Part shown: one piece after another, positions 62,408 to 64,000 of the stretch
How positions within the stretch are numbered: the first letter of the stretch is position 1
Layout: each line of letters opens with the position of its first letter
Source of the DNA: a bacterium
GTDB lineage: Bacteria; Bacteroidota; Bacteroidia; NS11-12g; UBA955
Length of the DNA stretch: 64,000 nucleotides
NCBI GenBank assembly: GCA_029945665.1
Contig: JAQSCZ010000096.1
Location: forward strand, 28,862-92,861
Direction: 5' to 3'
Program-made: the position numbers and the translations under genes
Notes under the pieces: generated by a model
Databases searched by the model: none
What the model saw: only the letters and a program-made list of their open reading frames with translations
What the model was told of the DNA's origin: nothing

Positions 62408-62438
62408 GAGTCCCGATTGTTTTTAACAATCGGGACTC
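62408..62438 (-). terminator. Rho-independent terminator of the ECF sigma factor gene
   Basis: The 13-base arms GAGTCCCGATTGT (62408-62420) and ACAATCGGGACTC (62426-62438) enclose a 5-base loop. On the minus strand the stem is followed by a T-run (an A-run ending at 62406 on the plus strand), as expected for a terminator of the gene ending at 62481. Confidence 0.92.
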
Positions 62439-62480
62439 ATGTAATATTTTGTGGTTGTTAGTTATTTATAAAAGCGGGTA

Positions 62481-63065
62481 TCAGCCTTGAAGAAATGCTG
62501 CCTTTTCTTCGATCATTTTCTTGAGATTAATCAGAGCGTAGCGCATTCTGCCAAGGGCGGTATTTAAACTGCAATTGGTTAAATCAGCAATTTCCTTAAA
62601 ACTCAAATCGCCATAATGTCTCAGTATCAAAACTTCTTTTTGTTCAGCAGGCAATTGCTTGATAAGGTCTCTCAAGGCATGTTTGTTTTGATTGCTGATG
62701 GTTTCATCTTCAGAGTTCTTTTGAACAAAGTTCATGTTGGCGAAAATATCTTCACTTTCACTAGAAGTAATAGTAGGCATGCGTTTGGTTTTTCTGAAAT
62801 AATCCATTGCTAAGTTTCTAGCAATACGAATAACCCAAGGTAAAAACTTACCATTTTCCTCATACTTACCCTTTTGCAAGGTGTGGATGACCCTTAAGAA
62901 GGTCTCTTGAAAGATGTCTTCTGCAATGTAACGATCGTTCACTACTAATTGAATAGCAGTAAATACTTTCGTTTTGTACCTGTTAATAATCATTTCCATA
63001 CATGCCTCATTGCCAGCCATGTATAATGCAATTAACTCTTCATCATTTGTTTGATGCCTGTTCAT
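62481..63065 (-). CDS. ECF-type RNA polymerase sigma factor
   Basis: This 194-residue sigma-70 family member of the extracytoplasmic-function class has region 2 at about 20-95 (DRYIAEDIFQETFLRVIHTL, FLPWVIRIARNLAMDYFRKTKR quoted in part) and region 4 at about 130-190 (LPAEQKEVLILRHYGDLSFKEIAD quoted in part: EVLILRHYGDLSFKEIAD, then the helix-turn-helix SLNTALGRMRYALINLKK). A Ser/Glu-rich linker joins them. No anti-sigma gene lies beside it, so how it is held inactive is not apparent. Unlike nearly every other gene here it has a clear Shine-Dalgarno sequence. Confidence 0.93.
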   Translation of the reverse strand: MNRHQTNDEELIALYMAGNEACMEMIINRYKTKVFTAIQLVVNDRYIAEDIFQETFLRVIHTLQKGKYEENGKFLPWVIRIARNLAMDYFRKTKRMPTITSSESEDIFANMNFVQKNSEDETISNQNKHALRDLIKQLPAEQKEVLILRHYGDLSFKEIADLTNCSLNTALGRMRYALINLKKMIEEKAAFLQG

Positions 63066-63072
63066 ACTAAAA

Positions 63073-63077
63073 CCTCC
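63073..63077 (-). promoter_or_regulatory. Strong Shine-Dalgarno sequence of the sigma factor gene
   Basis: Minus-strand GGAGG, 7 bases before the ATG at 63065. This is an ideal anti-SD match at ideal spacing in a phylum where most genes have none, and it stands alone in this window. Confidence 0.8.
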
Positions 63078-63279
63078 ATTTTTTTAAGTTAAAGGCTGAT
63101 TTACCTTTCGTAATTTTGGATCTTATAAGCGAATTTGTTTTAGTATATTTTTCTTATAGGCGTTTTGATATTTTTTATCGAATTATATTGCAATTTAGTA
63201 TAAATATTTGAACCTGCAAAATTTTTTTATAAAAAAACGCATTGAAAAAAGAATTCAAGTTAATAAATCACACTAATTA

Positions 63280-64000
63280 TTAGATATTCGATGCATAAAA
63301 TTGCTTTTGTTTTAATTCACTCATTAAACTGATTAGGCTTAGAAACAATAAAAGCTCCCCTATTATCAGAATATTAATATTTTCTAGAAAATACATGCCA
63401 GGTCGACCTATTAACGCTTCGTTAGATAAACAAAGCGAAAGTGCCGCAGCCACAAATAAATAAAGAGTCCTTTTATTGACTTGATGTTTCCAAATACTAA
63501 AACAAAGCGTAAAAAATGCAGGCAAGCCATAAATATAATTGGCCTTCCAAGAAATTGGAACTATCACAGGAATAAATACCAACACCAATACAAAAGTGTG
63601 ATAAACAAACAACGGTTGGGCCTTGTAAATTAAATTGTAAAACAAGCTTAAATAAAGTGTTCCGAATAATGCAATGATCCCAATTTGTATTTTTTGAATT
63701 GCAGATGCTTCTAAATTTAAAACAGGGTTAAATTGATTGACCGCGATATTTTCGTTTGAAAACATTCGGGTTAAACCAGAAATGAGAGATTGATTGCGGT
63801 GTTCGATGGTGTGTTTGGCTGTTGCTACTTTTTGATACCATACATGCATGTATGCATTGCTCAAATCGAAACCAAATACCAGCCAAGAAAGTATAAAAGT
63901 TAAGGCTATTCCTACGACTACCCATAATAGCAAACGCCACTTTCTGAAAAGGAAAAGCACAGGAAGCAATAACACATTATAAGCCTTTGCTCCTATTGAA
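63280..64000 (-). CDS. Polytopic membrane protein, GT87/DUF2029-like, 5' end beyond window
   Basis: The frame is open through the right edge: upstream of the GTG at 63975 the codons continue as SIGAKAYN without a stop, so this is the C-terminal 240 or so residues of a longer protein. About six hydrophobic helices are present (LLLPVLFLFRKWRLLLWVVV quoted in part, ALTFILSWLVFGFDL, IGIIALFGTLYLSLFYNLIY, FVLVLVFIPVIVPI, and others). Motifs such as AKAYNVLLLPVLFLFRKW and the polar LINKED-like stretch HRNQSLISGLTRMF suit the mannosyltransferase-like GT87/DUF2029 family, which uses polyprenyl-linked sugar donors. The catalytic N-terminal part lies outside the window, so the assignment is tentative. 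Confidence 0.6.
   Translation of the reverse strand, partial: SIGAKAYNVLLLPVLFLFRKWRLLLWVVVGIALTFILSWLVFGFDLSNAYMHVWYQKVATAKHTIEHRNQSLISGLTRMFSNENIAVNQFNPVLNLEASAIQKIQIGIIALFGTLYLSLFYNLIYKAQPLFVYHTFVLVLVFIPVIVPISWKANYIYGLPAFFTLCFSIWKHQVNKRTLYLFVAAALSLCLSNEALIGRPGMYFLENINILIIGELLLFLSLISLMSELKQKQFYASNI

Noticed and set aside
1-64000. tRNA, rRNA, riboswitch or transposase genes
   Set aside because: I looked through the intergenic stretches on both strands and saw no cloverleaf, rRNA or recognisable riboswitch pattern, and no transposase or integrase motif. A covariance-model search would be needed to exclude weak RNAs.

Overview
The window is AT-rich chromosomal DNA from a member of the Bacteroidota. 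The evidence is: proteins with the type IX secretion (T9SS) C-terminal domains of this phylum; a TonB-receptor/DUF4249 pair; DUF4294 and DUF4837; a bacillithiol gene (bshB1); the nusB-DUF1573-yajC-coaE order; and many upstream regions carrying the Bacteroidota promoter pattern (TTG or TTT, about 19-21 bases, then TAnnTTTG). Shine-Dalgarno sequences are almost absent. I cannot fix the genus. There is no rRNA, tRNA, CRISPR array, IS transposase or phage gene, so most of the window is core chromosome with a few accessory islands.

Layout. 1-2179: lpxD (cut by the window edge) and an HD phosphohydrolase. 2358-9684: three tandem large secreted surface proteins of one family; the second and third share an exactly identical 727-base block. 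9807-11605: an orphan CoA-transferase B subunit and a MORN-repeat protein. 11952-17569: a surface-polysaccharide module (ABC permease, ATPase, two very large glycosyltransferases). 17676-19559: a caspase-like His/Cys protein followed by two cyclophilin lipoproteins. 19713-22065: nusB, DUF1573, yajC, coaE. 22228-28122: alanine dehydrogenase, then lytic transglycosylase, DUF4837, purN, an S1/P1-like nuclease and an OmpA-like protein. 28130-31491: DUF4249 lipoprotein and TonB receptor. 31613-36224: glucosaminidase-like protein, YdcF-like protein, htpG, trxA, DUF58. 36228-40096: mtaB-lgt-DUF4294-bshB1 operon on the minus strand. 40171-40828: an array of 264-base repeats. 40847-46223: T9SS protein, truB, ribF, M23 peptidase and queG on the minus strand. 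46296-48139: rseP-hscB. 48477-53104: an unknown exported protein, MarC, a TPR protein, a trans-sulfuration enzyme and PrsW. 53282-54774: folD-queE. 54838-57885: two related lipoproteins and a subtilisin-like protease in one overlapping operon. 57894-64000: small membrane proteins, isocitrate dehydrogenase, arginase, an ECF sigma factor, and the end of a polytopic membrane protein.

Much of the content concerns the cell envelope: lipid A and lipoprotein maturation, polysaccharide export, peptidoglycan turnover, T9SS cargo and periplasmic folding. The features most worth a second look are the perfectly homogenised 3' ends of two tandem adhesin-like genes, the hairpin-rich 264-base repeats bracketed by a 10-base direct repeat, the caspase-like gene linked to two cyclophilins, the lipoprotein pair with a protease, and a set of promoters placed so close to start codons that leaderless mRNAs are likely. 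Several apparent TTG or GTG starts are really promoter boxes, and I moved those starts to the ATG downstream.
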